Origin: Hirsutella rhossiliensis
Taxonomy: Eukaryota; Ascomycota; Sordariomycetes; Hypocreales; Ophiocordycipitaceae
Reading direction: 5' to 3'
Assembly: GCF_020360975.1 (NCBI RefSeq)
Contig: NW_025408671.1
Coordinates: 5,146,001-5,210,000, forward strand
Length of the DNA stretch: 64,000 nt
The notes under the pieces: model-generated
Seen by the model: the letters and a program-made list of their open reading frames with translations, nothing else
Told to the model about the DNA's origin: nothing
Database searches by the model: none
Shown here: positions 46,315 through 57,247 of the stretch, piece by piece
Numbering within the stretch: the first letter of the stretch is position 1
Layout: every line of letters begins with the position of its first letter
Position numbers and translations under genes: made by a program

Positions 46315-49289
46315 ATGTTCAGGTCGCCAGCCAGTTTCGCGTGCGTCCACAGCTCTCGTCGTCCCGTCCTCACGCTGGCCTCGCAACGATTTTGCTGCAG
46401 TCTGCTCCGCCTCACAGCACTTCGGCCCCCATCCCAAAGACTGTGTATCATGGCGCCAAAGCAGGCGACTCTGGGGTACGTCAAGCCCAGGCAAGCCACG
46501 TTAGGGTGCGTGGCAAGGCAGAGAGGCTGCCTTGGGCACTGTCGCAACTCCTGTGCATTTGCTGACCGGCGCTTTGCGGCTTGGCAGAAAGTTCTTTGGA
46601 GCCAAAGGGGCCGCGCCCCAGCAGCAGACCAAGTTGACCTTTGCCACCAAGACGAGGCAGAACGAGGCAGCGAATGGACATGGCGAGGCAGGTGTGAGCA
46701 CCAAGGGGAACTCAGACTCGGAGAAGGGTAGGTTCTTCAGCTGCGACTCCTCACCATGAATTGCAGGCCGGCTGACGCGGAGGCTAGATGGCAAGAAGCG
46801 AGCACGACTGGCCGACCAGGACACCACGAAGAATGAAGTCGACGAGGAAGACGACGGGCCGGTGGTCAAGCGCGCAAGAAGAAGCCGGAATCGGGTTAAG
46901 CCTGAGGAAGAGGAAGACGGTGTTGGGGAGGAAGGGGTCAACATGGAAGAACAGCCTCCAGCTGTCAAAAGGGAGAGTTCAGCCAGTCCAAAACCGAGAA
47001 GGGGTCGCCGGGCCAAGCCAGAAAACGTCGTTGACGACGGTCTAAAAGAAGAATCGACAGCCGAGTCCGCGTCGGAAGCAGAGGAAGATGCCGAGGCGGA
47101 CGAGGAAAAGGCCGAGGTTTCTGCTGCCAAGGCACGAGAAAAGGCCCAGACTCGGCTCAAAACCAAGAGCGAGCACCCCTTCCCCGACTGGAATCCCGGG
47201 GCTCCAGTGCCGTACGCCGCGCTTTGCCAGACATTCTCTCTCATTGAGATGACGACGAAACGATTGGTGATCATGGAGCATTGCGCGCTGTTCCTGCGGC
47301 AGGTCATGCGGCTCACCCCCGACGACTTGTTGCCCACGGTCCTCCTCATGGTCAACAAGCTCGCGCCCGACTACGCTGGCATCGAGCTTGGCATTGGCGA
47401 GTCCTTGATCATGAAGGCCATTGGCGAGACGACGGGACGCAGCCTTCCGGTCATCAAGGCGGATCAAAAGGATATTGGTGACCTGGGGCTGGTCGCAGTC
47501 AAGAGCAGGTCCACGCAGCCCACCATGTTCAAGCCGAAGCCGTTGACGGTCCGAGGCGTTCACCAAGGCTTGATGGGTATTGCGACGGTGACTGGCAGCG
47601 GTGCGCAAAGTCGCAAAGTCGACGGCATCAAGAAGCTATTGTCAGCGGCCGATTCTTGCGCCACCGGCAAGGTCGACATCACCAAGGACAAGGGCGGGCC
47701 GAGCGAGGCCAAGTTCATCATCCGGTTTCTCGAGGGCAAGCTCCGGCTTGGACTCGCCGAGAGACCGTACTGGTGTCTCTAGCCCAGGCGATTGTCTGTC
47801 ACGAAGCCGATCAAAAGGACAAGGTGCCGACCACGACGGAGCTAGAAAACGGCGAGTCAATCCTCAAGACCGTCTACAGGTGAGTTGGTGTCATTGATAC
47901 TTTGAGGGAGTAGTCGGCTGACGGATTGTAGCGAGCTACCGAGCTACGATGCCATCATCCCTGCCGTGCTTGAACACGGCATCAAGAATCTGAGGGACAG
48001 CTGTAAGCTCCGGCCCGGCGTGCCCCTGAAGCCCATGTTGGCCAAGCCAACCAAGGCCATCACCGAGGTCTTAGATCGGTTCGAAGGGCAGCAATTCACC
48101 TGCGAATACAAATACGACGGCGAGCGCGCTCAGATTCACTACGTGGCCAAAGATGCGCCGCAGGAGCTGAGCCGAGCGACGGCGAGTGCGAGCAGGGAGG
48201 CGGCAAGCGGGGTGGCTAGCATCTTTTCGCGAAACTCGGAGGATCTGTCCAAAAAGTACCCCGATATTCTCGCCAAGCTCCATTCCTGGGTCAAGCAAGA
48301 CACGATGAGCTTTGTGCTCGACTGCGAGACGGTGGCATGGGACGTGGACGAGAAGAAGGTGCTCCCCTTTCAGCAGCTGATGACGCGGAAGCGCAAGGAC
48401 GTCAAGGTGGAGGATGTCAAGGTCAAAGTGTGCGTGTTTGCCTTTGACCTGCTTTACCTGAACGGACAGCCCGTGGTGGAGAAGCCGCTTCGGGAGCGGA
48501 GAGAGCTGCTCCGAGAAGCGTTTACGCCCGTGGAGAGAGTTTGGCTTCGCCACGTTCATGAACGGCCAGGAGCTGGATGAGATCCAAGACTTTCTCGACG
48601 AAAGCGTCAAGGCTTCGTGCGAGGGGCTGATGGTCAAGATGCTGGACGGCACCGAGAGCGGATACGAGCCCAGCAAGCGCAGTCGAAACTGGCTCAAGGT
48701 AGGGCGGGCTGCTCCCATCCGGCTTTGGAGCGTGGGCTGACATGTTGATCAACAGGTCAAGAAGGACTATCTGTCAGGCATCGGCGACTCGCTCGACCTC
48801 GTTGTGCTGGGGCGTACCACGGCAGGCAAGCGGACATCGGTGTACGGGGCCTTTTTATTGGCATGCTACAACCCGGCGACGGAGACGTACGAAACAGTGT
48901 GCAACATCGGCACGGGCTTCTCGGAGCAGGTGCTCGAGGAGCTGCACGCACAGCTGTCGGCCATCACAATCGACCGGGCCAAACCGTTCTACTCGCACTC
49001 GGGGGGCGGGCAGCACCAGCCCGATGTGTGGCTGGAGCCGCGGTACGTGTGGGAGGTGAAGACGGCGGACCTGACGCTCAGCCCGCGGTACAAGGCGGGC
49101 TGCAAGGAGGGCGTGGACCCGGCGGGCGGCAAGGGCATCAGCCTGCGGTTCCCGCGCTTCGTCAAGGTGCGCGACGACAAGAAGCCCGACGAGGCGACGA
49201 GCAGCCGGCAGGTGGCCGACATGTACCGGAAGCAGGAGAGCGTGACCAAGAGCAAGGGGCCGGCGGTGGACGATGACTTTGAGTACTAG
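46315..49289 (+). CDS. CDC9: DNA ligase I with alternative mitochondrial start; frame breaks present
   Basis: ATP-dependent ligase that seals Okazaki fragments. Exons 46315..46475, 46588..46727, 46788..47879, 47932..48698, 48756..49289. The nuclear start is the ATG at 46450: MAPKQATLGKFFGAK, in which QATLGKFF is a PCNA-binding PIP box split by intron 1. An in-frame ATG at 46315 adds 45 residues, rich in Arg/Ser/Leu without Asp or Glu, like a mitochondrial presequence. The active-site Lys lies in EYKYDGERAQIHY. The N-terminal DNA-binding domain, DCETVAWD, GLMVKMLDG and the OB-fold end VDDDFEY follow. One base is missing at 47,759-47,766 (stop TAG at 47,780), one at 48,531-48,540, and three net bases at 48,808-48,830. 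The surrounding protein is well conserved, so sequence error is likelier than loss. Confidence 0.9.
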
Positions 49290-49651
49290 CGAATTACTAC
49301 GTGTCGCGTGTTGCATGACTCGGAGTCGTGTCGCGACGTGGGCGGGTGCATGAGGGGATCGCTTCGACGCTGGGTCAACGGCACGAGGATACGGGGCACG
49401 AAGTGGTTGGATGTTTTACGTATCCACGACGCGGAATAGATGTTTGCTCGGCCTTGTCGATGCTGCTGTGCTGAAGTTGAGACAGCTCTTTTCCTCTTCG
49501 CGCCCCGCCAGCCCCCGCGCGCCACGCCAATGTGAAAAACGGGGCCTGAGTCATCTTCCCAACTTACCTCCTACTCGCCCGTCCGGCAAACGCCAATTTT
49601 TCGCGGGCCTTGCAGATTGGTCCGCCAATTGCTCGTTGCGCAACCGACAAG
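49290..49651. other. Spacer between DNA ligase and CTP synthase
   Basis: About 360 bases in tandem orientation, holding the ligase 3' end and the CTP synthase promoter. No gene is seen. Confidence 0.5.
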
Positions 49652-51851
49652 ATGAAGTACGTGCTGGTCTCTGGAGGTCGGTATCCCCCTCTCGCGCTCG
49701 TACTCGTCTCGTCTGGTGCTTACTCTCTCTCTGCTTGCAGGTGTGGTGAGCGGCGTGGGCAAGGGTATCATCGGTATGCTGCTCGCCTCGGACGCCCGGT
49801 TTCCTCGCTGACGCACTCAAGCTTCGTCGGCGGGGCTGTTGCTCAAAACGATTGGCCTCAAAGTCACGGTATGCCTGTCGGACATGAAGCCCGGTTTCCA
49901 ATCTGGGCTGACGAGCCTGCATATAGGCTATCAAGATCGACCCGTACATCAATGTCGACGCCGGCACCATGAACCCCAAAGAGTGAGCCCGAGCTGCTCT
50001 GCTCTCGTCGCTGGCTTTGCTGACGGTTCACCCAAAAAAAAAAAAGGCACGGAGAGTGCTTTGTGCTCAAAGACGGCGGAGAGTCTGATCTGGATCTTGG
50101 AAACTACGAGCGGTATGGCAGCGGGCCCCCGAAGCGCGCCCCCCGAGCTGACCTTGTTGCTGCTAGCTATCTGGGCCTTGACCTTACCAGAGACAACAAC
50201 ATCACCACGGGCAAGATATACAAGCATGTCATTGAAAGGGAGCGCCGCGGCGACTACCTGGGCCGCACCGTCCAGGTCGTTCCCCACGTCACCTCTGCCA
50301 TCATCGACCACATCGAGCGCGTCTCCAAGATCCCCGTTGACGGGTCCGACTCGGAGCCGGACGTGTGCATTGGTATGTTGCTGCATCTTGGGTCCCCGTG
50401 TCCGCCGCGACTAACATGACGCCTTAGTCGAGTTGGTATGTGCCCGCCGCTCTGCCGCCTCCCGTTCCTTGTTCCCTCTAACGTCGAATCAAGGGCGGCA
50501 CCGTTGGCGATATCGAGAGCATGCCTTTCGTCGAGGCCCTCACTCAGCTCCAGCACAAGGCCGGCAAGGGCAACTTCATCAACATCCTCGTCTCATACAT
50601 CCCCATTGTCAACGGGGAACAAAAGACGAAACCCACCCAATACGCCGTTAAGAGTGTCCGTAGTGCTGGCCTCATCCCTGACTTGGTAAGAGCGTTCCCG
50701 TCCCGCTCGCTCTTCATACTACTATGCTAACCCGGGAAAAGATTGCGTGCCGCTGCGAGCGACCCCTGGAAAAGGTCACCATGGGCAAGATTGCCCAGAG
50801 CTGCCAGGTCGAGGTCGAGCAGGTCGTGGCTGTCCGCGATATGCCCACCATCTACCAGGTCCCCATCTTGCTGGAGCAACAGGGCCTTCTCGAGCTCCTG
50901 CGCCACGCACTGGTCCTCGACAAGGTGTCGCTGACGCCGGCCCTGGTGACCAAGGGCGCAGAAGTCTGGAAGAAGTGGAACACAATCATTCCGCAGGAGC
51001 ACTCGGAGAAGATTGACATCGCCCTGGTGGGCAAGTACGTTGAACTCCCTGACGCCTACCTATCCGTCGTCAAGTCCCTAGAGCACTCGACGATGCGGTG
51101 CGGTCGAAAACTAAACCTAATATGGGTCGATTCTGAGCAGCTGGAAGACAAGACGCAGCACAGCGACCCCGTCGGCTTCTACAAGGCGTGGCACCAGGTC
51201 TCCACCGCCGCCGGCATCCTGGTCCCCGGCGGCTTTGGCCAGCGCGGCACCGAGGGCATGATCAAGGCGGCCCAGTATGCTCGTGAGCGCAAGAGGCCCT
51301 TCCTGGGCATCTGTCTTGGCATGCAGATTGCCGTGATCGAGTACGCGAGGCACGTCTGCGGCAAGGCCAAGGCCACGTCGGAGGAGTTTGATGCCCAGGC
51401 CGAACACCGCGTCATCATCTTTATGCCCGAAGGTTCCAAAGACACCATGGGCGGCACGATGCGCCTCGGCTCGCGGGCGACGCACTTCCAGCCCGGCAGC
51501 GACCACAGCAAGCTCCGGGCGCTGTACGGCGAAGCCACCGTCATCGAGGAGCGCCACCGCCATCGCTACGAGGTGAACCCCGACTACGTCGACGAGCTCG
51601 AAGCGGCCGGCATGACGTTTGTCGGCAAGGACGACTCGGGCAACCGCATGGAGGTGTTTGAACTCCACGACCACCCGTGGTTCGTCGGCGTGCAGTACCA
51701 CCCCGAGTACCTGAGCCGCGTCCTCGACCCCTCGCGCCCCTACCTGGGCTTCGTCGCCGCCGCCGCCGGCTGCCTGGCCAAGGTGACGCAGGACGCCCTC
51801 AAGGAGAAGACGCTGGTTGTCAACGGGGCCCTGGACGGTACCAAGTTTTGA
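49652..51851 (+). CDS. URA7: CTP synthase
   Basis: Glutamine-dependent conversion of UTP to CTP. Nine exons: 49652..49676, 49741..49773, 49822..49868, 49927..49982, 50047..50112, 50167..50372, 50428..50435, 50494..50685, 50742..51851; total 1743 bases, 580 residues, no frame break. Exon 7 is only 8 bases and completes [12 protein letters not shown]. The synthetase domain begins [18 protein letters not shown] (P-loop-like) and includes [20 protein letters not shown]. The C-terminal glutamine amidotransferase has the nucleophile Cys at about 402 ([12 protein letters not shown]) and the His531/Glu533 pair ([10 protein letters not shown]). Length and motifs are normal for fungal URA7-type enzymes. 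The 3' splice site before exon 5 follows a pure A tract instead of a pyrimidine tract. Confidence 0.97.
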
Positions 51852-52338
51852 CGGGCTGGCGGCGGAAGCCCCGGCGGGAGTTGGCGGAGGAGGAAAGGTA
51901 CCGTTTTTTTTGCAATTTTGGCTTCACAGGGAGGTTCAGCAGAGGCAGAGATGGCGCGGGCGAAACTAGACACGGTACAGGGCTTTGGGACGGTTCACGG
52001 CGGCATTGCACGAACGTATTGTCGGGACATGGGATGATGGGTGTGTTTGCCGAGTTTCTCCCTTTCTTGTTCACTCTGACTTGATCTCGGTGATGATAGA
52101 CCATATCCTGATTGTTATACATGAGGTGTTTTTTTTTGCGCGCTGGGGTGACGTTGCGCCATGCTACTCGTTGGTACGAGATGGAATATAAAAAGTTTTT
52201 AAAAATATTATTAGCATGCGCCTTGGGCTCTGATCCTTCTCCTCCTCGTTCTCCCGTGGTGCTTCCGTCGAGATGCCCCGTCTTGCCCTTGTTCTCTCCC
52301 ATTCTTCGCCCAGGCGGCACGGCACCGTCGATGCCCCT
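51852..52338. other. Convergent 3' spacer
   Basis: 487 bases between the convergent CTP synthase and CLC genes. AT-rich near 52,190-52,215 (aaaaagtttttaaaaatatta), a plausible polyadenylation region. No gene. Confidence 0.6.
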
Positions 52339-55194
52339 CTACAGTATCGAGCGTCTATCCTCGTCGGCCATGCCCTCTCCGTCATCCGTCGTCGCATCCT
52401 CGCCGCGCAGCAGCCCGCGCTCCTCGACCCCCGCCTCCTCGAGCGAGGAGGCGCGGCGCGCAGTCCCATCGGCGGCGACGGCGGCGCGGGGGGAGAGGCC
52501 AGCGCGGCGGGCAGCGGCGTCGTCGTCGCCGCCGCCGTCGAGGACGTACCAGACGTCCTTCTTGGTCAGCAGGCCGTGGAGGACGCCACGGTCGCTGAAG
52601 AGGACGTAGCGCAGGCCGAGCTTCCGGAAGTAGGAGACGGCGAGGTGCAGGCTGGTGCGCGAGGGGAGGGTCAGGGGCGTCTGGTCCATCCAGGGGCGCA
52701 GGTCGAGGGTGGAGCGCGGGTCGGCGAGGGGCTGGTGGGCGAAGAAGACCTCGGTGTCGGGCGGCAGGGAGCGCGGCGGCGCGGCGGCGGTGCGGATGTT
52801 GTAGCTCAGCTCGGCGCGTGAGATGTAGCCGAGCAGGACGGCGTCGCGCGGGTCCGAGATGACGGGGAAGCCGCGGTAGGGGTGCATGTGCAGGATGGTG
52901 GTGAGGGAGGCGATGCTGTGGCCCGTGGCGGTGAGGACGACGAGGTCCTCGATGCGCGTCATGATCTGGGCGGCGGGCACGTCGGGGATGGCAATCTCCT
53001 CGCTGCTGTCGAGAAAGGGGTACTCGTTGAGGTGGATCCACGACTCGTAGATGCCGCGGCGCGAAAAGGCGTCGCCCACCCACTTGGACAGCATGACGGC
53101 CACCATGATGGGCAGCACGTACGTCAGGGCGCCCGTGAGCTCAAACATGATGACGACAATGGACACGGTCATGCGCGTGACGCCGGCGAGGGCCGCCGCG
53201 GCGCCGACGATGGCGTAGGTGCCGGGCGTGACGCAGGGGGTGTCGGGCGCGCACGACGACGCGAAGACGATAAAGCCCGGGTGGCTGGCAACCCAGATCT
53301 CCATGACGATGCCGACGGCGCGGCCCGTGAGGGCGCCAATGGCCATGGACGGCAGGATGATGCCCGCGGGGATCTGCAGGCCAAACGTGATTGTGGCGAG
53401 CAGGAAGCCCAGCACGGCGGCCAAGATGAGCAGGACAATGGTGCTGGCCGACGCAGCGCCCGTCTTGCACAGGCCGACCTGGTCGTCGAGGACCCGCGCG
53501 CAGTCGGCAAAGAGGTTGGACACGAGCTCCGACGACTGCACCTTCATGTAGTTGGGGTAGTTGATGAGGGCCGTCAACAGCGCCACGGCCGACACCTGCG
53601 CAACAGGCCCGGGCAGCCAGGCCGTGGCCTTTTCCACCGCGCGACGGCCATGTTGGCCTTGATGAAGAGGCCGCCGTACACGCCCTGCCGGGGGTTGGTC
53701 AGCCCAACACGGAGGCAACGGATGACGGGTGCCGGACACGGCAAAGGACAAGGGACATACCCCGAAGATGCCCAGGAGCGCATAGGGGACAATCTCGAAG
53801 CCGTGCCAGTCGACGCTGTACTTTGTCTGGTACAAGACGAGCTTGCCGGAGCGAAAGGGGTCCAAGGCTTGGAGCGCGACGGCGGCCGTCATGGCGCAGA
53901 CGAAGCTCTGCCACATGGTCTTGTCCGGAAGTAGTAGAGTTGCTGTTGCAGCGTCAGCCGAGTCAAGTGTGAAGCAGTGGCGAGAGAAGGGCTGCGAGTA
54001 CCTCGAGACTGAACAAGACGCCGCCGATGGGGGAGCCAAACGCAACCGAAATGCCCGATGCGGCGGCCGCAGAGAGCACCTCTCGCTTGCGAGCTGGGTC
54101 GAGTCAGCCGTCTGCCTCCAAAGGAGCGTGCGGGGCGGCAGGCTCACCCTCGTTGTATCTGATGTTGCCAAAGAGTTTGATGAAGAGGTTTGCGCAACAG
54201 CAGGCGACGTGAACAAGCGGGCCCTCCTTTCCCAGCCACATGCCAGAGCCGACGGCTAGAATCTGCTGCTGGTGAGCCAACACAGCCGGAGAGCACGGAT
54301 GGGACAAGAAACGCACCAGGCCGAGCGATTTGGTAACGAGCGTCCAGGTCCCGAGCAGCCTGCGCATGACGAAGCCGCCCAGGATGGTCTTGATCTCCGG
54401 GATGCCGCTGTGCTTGGCGAGGATGGCATACTCCTGAACAAGCAGGGCAGCGCAGTATGCCAGAGTGACCTTGATGCCCGTATTAGCACTCGCCGAAAAG
54501 CCCAAAGAGAGAAGCTTGCGTACTGAAAAGACGAGGAAGAAGAAGTATTCAATAACCCACTTGCCGCCGCCGCCATGGACGCCGAGGGCATCGCTCCAGT
54601 ACTTCCAGCCCAGGCAGTTGGAGCCCTGGTCGTATCCGTAGCAGCAGAAGTTCTTGTTGAGGTAAAAGTGTCCTCCCTCAGGGCCGCTGGAGCAGAATCC
54701 CAGCTTGAGGTCGGCCAGCCAGTCGGTTGTGATGTCGATGACGGCAGCAATGGCGCCGACGAGGAGGCCGGTGAGGACCAGGACAATCCAGACCTGGCTG
54801 GCATCCAGCAGGTGCTTGAAGTAGCCGAGCAGACCGCTCGCGCTCGACAGCGCGCGCAGCCTCTGGCGCTCCTTTGTATATTCGAAGATCCAGTCAATGG
54901 CCGTCAGGTCCTCGTAGCCGACGCGGCGGCCGGGGCCCTCGGTGTGCCAGTCGAGCGGCAGTCCATCCCGGCCGCCGCCGGGCCGAGGCCATGCGAGGCG
55001 GCGGGCGACTGCTGGCGCCGGGGACGAAAGGTCGGGCGCCGCGAGCGGGCGGCGAGGAGAAGAATCGCGAGGGCGCCGACAGCAGCGACGGCTTCGGCTT
55101 GCGCTAAAGGACAGCGGCACGGTCAAGCCGTCGGCGGTGGGGTCGTCGTCGAGGACGTCGCCGTCGCCTGGATGGCGGGCGAGCGCGAGACTCT

Positions 55195-55228
<34 letters not shown>

Positions 55229-55345
55229 CGAAGTCGAGCTCGTCGCGGCCGTCCGAGGAGGCGGCGATCCTGGGGCCGAGCGCGGCGGTGGCGAGGACGA
55301 GGCGACGGGCGCTCGGGGCAGAGCAGCGGCGGCAGCTCGACATCG
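52339..55345 (-). CDS. CLC chloride channel / transporter with CBS domains; frame breaks, start uncertain
   Basis: CLC proteins (yeast Gef1 type) move chloride, often in exchange for protons, in Golgi, endosome or vacuole. Approximate exons, high to low: about 55,110 (start unclear) to 54,524; 54,469-54,317; 54,265-54,148; 54,093-54,002; 53,942-53,761; 53,684-52,339. Visible: [20 protein letters not shown] (conserved N-terminus), [22 protein letters not shown] (with the gating Glu), [38 protein letters not shown], and two C-terminal CBS domains. One base appears to be missing at 53,925-53,928 (before [10 protein letters not shown]) and one in an A4 run at 53,630-53,633 (before KATAWLPGP). Upstream of about 54,960 the frame is low-complexity with a GTC repeat (55,194-55,229). 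The only nearby ATG (about 55,345) is in another frame and falls inside a helicase relic. Confidence 0.85.
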
Positions 55346-56339
55346 CACGCGTGTGCCGGCGGTTCACGACGGCGTCATTCTTGTACGAGCCGATGCGGGC
55401 CTCCGGCGACCTGAGCTGCGGCGGCTGCTCGGGCGCATCCGCCGGGGAGCAGGACCGGTCGGAAGAGAGCTGCTCAACTCGAGGTGCCACCGGCCGGGCA
55501 GGCGGATCCCGTGGGAGACGGGCCTGACGGTGGTCACGCCGCTCAACCGGAACCGCTGGAACCTCAACCAGACCGGCGCTCGCGTTCCAACGCGGCGGCG
55601 GACGGCGGCGCGCGTCTTCCTGTCCGAGCACAAGTGGAGGAGGCCTGCCGACGGAGGAGGAGGCGTTGCTAATGCTGGGCCAGGGCGACGATAGCGCGAC
55701 GCCGGTCCCGGCCGTCTTCGTCTTCGTGCCCGGCATGCCGGTCGTCGTGAACCAGAACACGCACCAGGGGCTGAAGCTAGTGAACGGCGCCGGGTACACG
55801 GCGGTAGACGTCATCCCCGACCAGCCTTCCCGGCCACCGGGTCTCGGCCGAGCTGACGATGCACTTCGGGCCGCCGGCGGGCATCGTGCTGGCTTCGGAG
55901 ACGACGGGACTTCCACTTCGTCGGGATGCCGGCCGGGACGATCCTGCTGACGCCCATCGGCGTCAAGATCACGGCGCAGCGGAAGCGGCCGTGGCAGCGC
56001 AACGACGTCAGCCGGAGGGGCCTGCCGTGCGCGGCGGCCTTCGCCTGCACCGACTACAAGGTGCAGGGCGGGACGCTGGAGCGCGTGGCGCTGGAGCTGC
56101 GGGGGGCGAGGATGACGACGGTCGAGGGGAGGGCGGTGCCGTCGCCGTGCGACCCGTACAGCCTGTACGTGCAGCTGTCGCGGTGCCCGACGCTCGACGG
56201 CATCATGCTCGTATCGGAGGTGCGGGAGCGGGATCTAGTCGGGAACCGGGTGCCCGAGGAGATGACGGCAGCGCAGGCCCGGCTAGAGGAGCTTAGCAGG
56301 CAGACGACGCAGGAGGCGGCCGACTGGCTCCGCGGGTAA
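55310..56339 (+). pseudogene. Decayed C-terminal part of a Pif1-like helicase (transposon-type)
   Basis: Blocks of one protein appear in order across at least four frame changes: [20 protein letters not shown] (about 55,330), NSRCHRPGRRIPWETGLTVV with TPLNRNRWNLN (55,470-55,580), LMLGQGDDSATPVPAVFVFV and PGMPVVVNQNTHQGLKLVNG (55,670-55,790), LHFGPPAGI-like (55,859), then a clean C-terminal block from 55,926 to the stop at 56,339, including the motif-VI-like FACTDYKVQGGTLERVAL and DPYSLYVQLSRCPTLDGIML. These match fungal Pif1/Helitron-associated helicases. The Walker A and B half is absent, so this is a 5'-truncated relic. It overlaps, antisense, the probable 5' end of the CLC gene. Confidence 0.78.
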
Positions 56340-56762
56340 CGCGGGCGGCGTAGGCGTCTCGCTCGCAGCGGAGGAGATCCTGCCCTTAGGACGACTACCT
56401 AGCACACAATCAGGGGCGGAGAAAGCAAAATTATGGGAAGGCGCAACGTGAGAGATAGAAATAAGAGCAACAATCTCAAGGTAGTTAATGGACATCGACG
56501 GGTGCGTGTCTAATATAGACGGACCGCAAAGGCGGAGATTTAGACTTCACAGGCCAGCCGGCTCTAGGCTAGCGGGCTTGCCGTAGCTACCGACGTAAAA
56601 GGAGCACAGGTCAAGGGCCAGGAGGGGGCAAAGAGGAAAGGGCGTATTCCGGGGCGAGCTTGAAAGAAAGGGCCAGGAAGAAGACGGGCTTCAAGGAAAG
56701 AGGGCAAAAGGGGCGGCGACGAGGGCGGTGAGGTTGTATTTTAAACCAATCTGAAGAGAGCA

Positions 56763-56806
56763 AGCCGACGAATTAGAGGACGGCAGCCGACGAATCAGAG
56801 GGCGGC
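56763..56806 (+). repeat. 22-base tandem duplication
   Basis: Two adjacent units, agccgacgaattagaggacg.. and agccgacgaatcagagggcg.., differ at two positions (T/C and A/G). Confidence 0.9.
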
Positions 56807-56887
56807 ATTTAGGGGGGGGGAAATTGATGGCGGCTTTTTTTTTTTCTTTCTCCCCGGGGAGGAACCAGAAGAACCTTCGTCACTAAC

Positions 56888-56934
56888 GTTCCTCAAGGCA
56901 CTACGTTCGTACCTCACTTCGTTCCTCAAGGCAC
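56888..56934 (+). repeat. Direct repeat gttcctcaaggcac, two copies
   Basis: The same 14-mer occurs at 56,888-56,901 and 56,921-56,934, with related cgttcctcgttcgg at about 56,995. This may be part of a repetitive-element end. Confidence 0.85.
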
Positions 56935-57119
56935 GGGAAAACTCGATCGAAGGGGAGGGGGCAGGGGTCGCAGGGCAAGAGAACTTTCGTCACTCGTTCC
57001 TCGTTCGGACCTTCTTCTCGACACTAACCCATTTTGACTCTCGCGCGGTGACTTTTTGGGGTTTGCAACAGTGACCCTATAGCCTGCCGTAGCAGAACCT
57101 CACCAGTGTCACGTGCCCA

Positions 57120-57245
57120 AGCAGCATCACGTGCCCACGCGCGACCTCGTGTCTATATAAGGCCCGCTCGGTCGTGTAGTCTAGTCTTCCTTTCTTGCTC
57201 CTTAGCTTTGAGTCTTCGTTCATAGTGCCAATACATCTTTATAGC
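57120..57245 (+). promoter_or_regulatory. TATA-containing, LTR-like promoter region
   Basis: tctatataaggcccgc (TATA at about 57,153-57,159) follows two tcacgtgccca repeats and precedes a pyrimidine-rich start region ending near ctttatag. The arrangement resembles the U3-R part of a retrotransposon LTR, but no plus-strand coding sequence follows and no terminal boundaries could be confirmed. Confidence 0.4.
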
Positions 57246-57247
57246 CG

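Larger units (their letters stand above)
56340..57119. other. Repeat-bearing region after the helicase relic
   Basis: About 780 bases with no gene. Purine-rich between 56,610 and 56,720, then short tandem and direct repeats (listed separately), a G run and a T run (56,812-56,848). Base composition falls from the GC-rich CLC/helicase block to near balanced. Confidence 0.6.

Noticed and set aside
57120..57245. Complete LTR retrotransposon
   Set aside because: Only a TATA-like promoter region is visible; no gag-pol coding sequence, no second LTR and no primer-binding site could be identified.
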